Of a stretch of DNA of 64,000 nucleotides, positions 62,601 to 64,000 are shown piece by piece (the stretch's first letter is position 1; each line of letters starts with the position of its first letter). The notes under the pieces are model-generated. The model had not been told where the DNA came from and ran no database searches. It was given only the letters and a program-made list of their open reading frames with translations. The stretch lies in assembly GCA_003135135.1 (NCBI GenBank), contig PLDK01000041.1:115009-179008 (forward strand). Reading direction: 5' to 3'. A program made the translations under genes and the position numbers. Source of the stretch: Deltaproteobacteria bacterium. Lineage in GTDB: Bacteria > Desulfobacterota > Binatia > Binatales > Binataceae.

Positions 62601-62655
62601 CCCTGCCAAAGTGACGATCGATCCGGTTGGCCGCGAGCATCCCGCCCATGATTAA
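59623..62655 (+). CDS. cas9: Type II-C Cas9 endonuclease
   Basis: A 1010-residue Cas9, an RNA-guided nuclease that cuts both strands of target DNA. RuvC-I: D10 in LGLDLGTNSAG; bridge helix: RRAARGMRRQHDRRNRRRD; RuvC-II: E482 in IRVEMARDL; HNH: D562-H563 in EVDHILPLP; RuvC-III: H696 and D699 in HHAIDAVV. Length is near the low end of II-C (Nme about 1082). It starts at GTG 59623, after AGGGGA with 6-base spacing. No csn2 or cas4 is present. It overlaps cas1 by 8 bases. All nuclease residues are intact. Confidence 0.95.
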   Translation: METELVLGLDLGTNSAGWALIEHSVDADGLAKPTRLVDAGVRIFPEGIEAKSSESRNVARRAARGMRRQHDRRNRRRDALRHRLQRAGLLPREKTELAAVLSANPYALRARGLDEKLEPFELGRALYHLGNRRGFKSNRKTERKTNKKDKDTVQTAITDLQKKIEDAKARTLGEYLSRIDPFKERTRCRYTSRAMYEHEFDALWDAQRPNHPAILTDDLRRQIHETIFNQRPLKVQKNLVGKCELEPTRKRAPKGLWYAQQFRLLQDVSHLEVLDIKTGEIRKLNDGERKELIAELQKKQTMTFDQIRKTLGMLDGQKFNFETANHRDKLKGNSTEARLRKALAKSYDQLTAQTRDEIVRDLLYLDDADVIRSHAISRWKLNEEAAEKLAGIDLESGYLHLSERALRKLIPHLEQGLSYMEAVVAAGYERPDQRKIEVRKELTREDMPDLRNPIVTVAMNQTRRLVNAIVREHGKPARIRVEMARDLKVSLKKRSEILSENKKNRLENETTDKILEQDFGISNPSRDDRVRYRLWKEAGYACPYSGQTIPKQSLFSPDWEVDHILPLPLSGDDSYLNKVLCATAANRDKGDRTPWQAWHGEETRWDEIVHRIKVLPWPKRKRFEVKEIDTDVFIARQLNDTRYIAREARSYLETLTGKNGVQVGKGGVTAALRRRWGLNGILSDSGEKTRADHRHHAIDAVVIALTTVGVVKRMSRLSALGRRPEDAGFPPPWEHFRDDVKRRVETMLVSHQAQRGLRGPLHEETNYGILGLKDEKGNELFAVRKSLAAMTQSELERVADNNVREIVKAHLRAHGADPEARNAEKTEQWKKAMTPPNYPTLPNGNGAPVPIKKVRLHKPSGGMIRMKNRDGVEYRAVESGSNHHIVIFEHTAEGKKKGGWDGEVVSMFEAAQRIRRHEPIIRRDLGEGKKFVMSLSINEIVKVTENGESAYWRVQKIDAGNMRVTFRPQNDARKSEDKSFEKTIGVGPLKKLAPAKVTIDPVGREHPAHD

Positions 62656-63553
62656 GCGGTTCGTCGAGATCTCGAACGGGCCGGCCCATTTGTCGCTGCG
62701 CCTTGGCCAGCTCGTTCTCACACGCGAGAAGGAGGAAATCGGGACCGTTCCGATCGAGGACTTGGGCGTCCTCATCGTGGACCATCCGCAATGCACTTAC
62801 ACCCACGGCGCGCTGACGGCGCTTGCTGAAAACAACGTCGCGGTAGTGGTCTGTGGCCCCAACCATCATCCCGCCGCCCTCCTGCTCCCGGCCGAAAGCA
62901 ACAGCACGCAGGCGGAATCGATCGCGGCGCAGGCCGCGGCGAGCGAGGCGGTCCGCAACCGGCTCTGGAAGGAGATAGTCCGCGCCAAGATAAACGCCCA
63001 GGCAGAGATCCTCGAACGGCTCAAGATCGAAGCCGGCGCGCTCAGGCGCCTGGCCGGTATGGTCCGCGCCGGCGATCCTCAAAATCTCGAGGCGCAGGCC
63101 GCCCAGCGCTACTGGCGCGTCGCCATGGGTCCCGGATTCCGCCGCGATCGCGACGGCGATCCCCCCAACAACCTCCTCAACTACGGCTACATGGTCTTGC
63201 GCGCCTCCACCGCCCGCGCCATTTGCGGCGCCGGGCTGTCGCCCTCGCTCGGTCTCCACCATCGCAACCGCTACAACGCCTTTGTGCTGGCCGACGACCT
63301 GATGGAGCCGCTCCGGCCTTTTGTCGATGCGGCGGTGCGCCGCATTTGGGACAAGAGCGAGCCCGAGCTTACCAAACCGGTGCGCGCGGAATTGCTGGAA
63401 ATGCTGGCCGCTCCCGTCCAATGGAAGCAAGAGCGCTCGCCGCTGATTGTCGCGCTTGCGCGCTACGCCGCCTCGGTCCGCGAGGTGCTGGCCGGAAAGC
63501 TCAAGCGCCCGCAAATCCCCGGCTTGCCCGCGCCTGCGGATGAACAGCCGTGA
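62648..63553 (+). CDS. cas1: CRISPR-associated endonuclease Cas1
   Basis: A 301-residue Cas1 that integrates new spacers with Cas2. Metal triad E148, H204 or H205, D216/D217 lies in NLEAQAAQRYW, LGLHHRNRYNAF and ADDLMEP. I chose ATG 62648; a TTG 21 bases earlier would add seven residues. It overlaps cas9 by 8 bases and cas2 by 4, showing a translated chain. Confidence 0.95.
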   Translation: MIKRFVEISNGPAHLSLRLGQLVLTREKEEIGTVPIEDLGVLIVDHPQCTYTHGALTALAENNVAVVVCGPNHHPAALLLPAESNSTQAESIAAQAAASEAVRNRLWKEIVRAKINAQAEILERLKIEAGALRRLAGMVRAGDPQNLEAQAAQRYWRVAMGPGFRRDRDGDPPNNLLNYGYMVLRASTARAICGAGLSPSLGLHHRNRYNAFVLADDLMEPLRPFVDAAVRRIWDKSEPELTKPVRAELLEMLAAPVQWKQERSPLIVALARYAASVREVLAGKLKRPQIPGLPAPADEQP

Positions 63554-63879
63554 ACTTCGGAGGGATGCGCTCGATGTGGATCGTCGCGATGTTCGATCTC
63601 CCGGTCGATACGCCCGGCGCCCGCCGGGACTACGCCAAGTTCCGCAAGGGGCTGCTTCAAGACGGGTTTTCGATGATGCAATATTCGGTTTATATTCGCC
63701 ATTGCGCCAACGAAGACAACGCCAAGGTCCATTTCTTCCGGGTTAAAGCGATACTGCCCCCCGACGGCGAAGTCCGGCTGATCGGGTTCACCGACTTGCA
63801 GTTCGGCAAAATGGAAATTTTCCTTGGCAGGCGGCGCAAAGCGCCGGTGGCGGCTCCGGCGCAGGTGGAAATGTTCTGA
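63550..63879 (+). CDS. cas2: CRISPR-associated protein Cas2
   Basis: A 109-residue Cas2 with the ferredoxin-like start MWIVAMFDLPVDTPGARR and GFSMMQYSVYIR, and a late FGKMEIFLG. The frame opens at GTG 63550 overlapping the cas1 stop; ATG 63574 (preceded by GGAGGG, 9-base spacing) gives the usual family start and may be the true one. It forms the adaptation complex with Cas1. Confidence 0.93.
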   Translation: MNFGGMRSMWIVAMFDLPVDTPGARRDYAKFRKGLLQDGFSMMQYSVYIRHCANEDNAKVHFFRVKAILPPDGEVRLIGFTDLQFGKMEIFLGRRRKAPVAAPAQVEMF

Positions 63880-63905
63880 CTTTCGCCAGCCGCAGCGCCC
63901 GTTCA

Positions 63906-63952
63906 GGGAGAAAATGGCCGGATTTGACCTGCTTACAAGACCGTTTTCTCCC
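63906..63952. other. Inverted repeat between cas2 and the array
   Basis: GGGAGAAAATGG (63906-63917) and CCGTTTTCTCCC (63941-63952) pair over 12 positions with one G-T. It could be a terminator for the cas operon or part of the array end. Confidence 0.5.
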
Positions 63953-63980
63953 GCGATTTCAGGCGGTTACGGGCCAAGCT

Positions 63981-64000
63981 AGTGTAACTGACTGGCGCCT
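63981..64000 (-). CRISPR. Edge of the CRISPR array (first 20 bases of a repeat)
   Basis: The last 20 bases are the exact reverse complement of 59546-59565, the anti-repeat of the tracrRNA. Read on the minus strand, this would be the 3' part of a repeat ending CAGTTACACT, so the array is read toward cas2. TTACACT contains a -10-like box, as in II-C repeats with internal promoters. The rest of the array is outside the window, so no spacer can be seen. Confidence 0.65.

Overview
This is a GC-rich chromosomal window from an uncultured-type, probably soil or subsurface bacterium with an aerobic respiratory chain. Several traits seen together point to a deltaproteobacteria-like lineage such as Binatota: alternative complex III joined to a caa3 oxidase, the DapL lysine route, non-mevalonate IspG, a possibly F420-dependent luciferase-like oxidoreductase, CaiB and MaoC acyl-CoA enzymes, and dense intergenic palindromic repeats. 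This placement is inference. The sequence contains no rRNA and only one tRNA (Leu-CAA).

Layout: 1-1.8 kb, acyl-CoA chemistry (DUF35 end, PHP protein, two MaoC halves), followed by an unidentified structured RNA candidate. 2-10 kb, small membrane proteins, an anaerobic sulfatase-maturase-like radical SAM protein with a SEC-C tail, an orphan ABC permease, a small metalloprotease pair and a CaiB CoA-transferase. 10-13.8 kb, housekeeping metabolism (ispG, transaldolase-like fsa, folK, dapL). 14-25.3 kb, a continuous respiratory operon: actABCD, actF, coxB with a fused cytochrome c, a coxA-coxC fusion, coxD, and ctaG. 25-29 kb, an orphan oxidase-like membrane protein, a duplicated membrane protein, dapB and a Cys-rich small protein.

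29.2-32.6 kb is a composite mobile region: a complete IS1595-family element with a passenger membrane gene, plus the right half of a related element, bounded by a possible target-site duplication. 33-52 kb is mixed accessory and core content: two truncated gene stubs, arsS, glgX, glycosyltransferases, a two-component system, enoyl-CoA hydratase, cell-wall transpeptidase/YcbK genes, an iron alcohol dehydrogenase and a large secreted protein. 53-57.4 kb carries a GT39 glycosyltransferase and a XamI-type restriction-modification pair between related flanking sequences.

The right end is a compact type II-C CRISPR-Cas9 locus. A divergent tracrRNA (anti-repeat, two hairpins, strong terminator) lies upstream of cas9 (1010 aa), followed by overlapping cas1 and cas2. 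The first 20 bases of what appears to be the CRISPR array lie at the very edge of the window and match the tracrRNA anti-repeat in inverted orientation. With the XamI system 2.2 kb away, the last 9 kb looks like a defence neighbourhood. At least 17 copies of a 17-18 bp palindrome, embedded in longer composite repeats, lie in the gaps between genes throughout the window.
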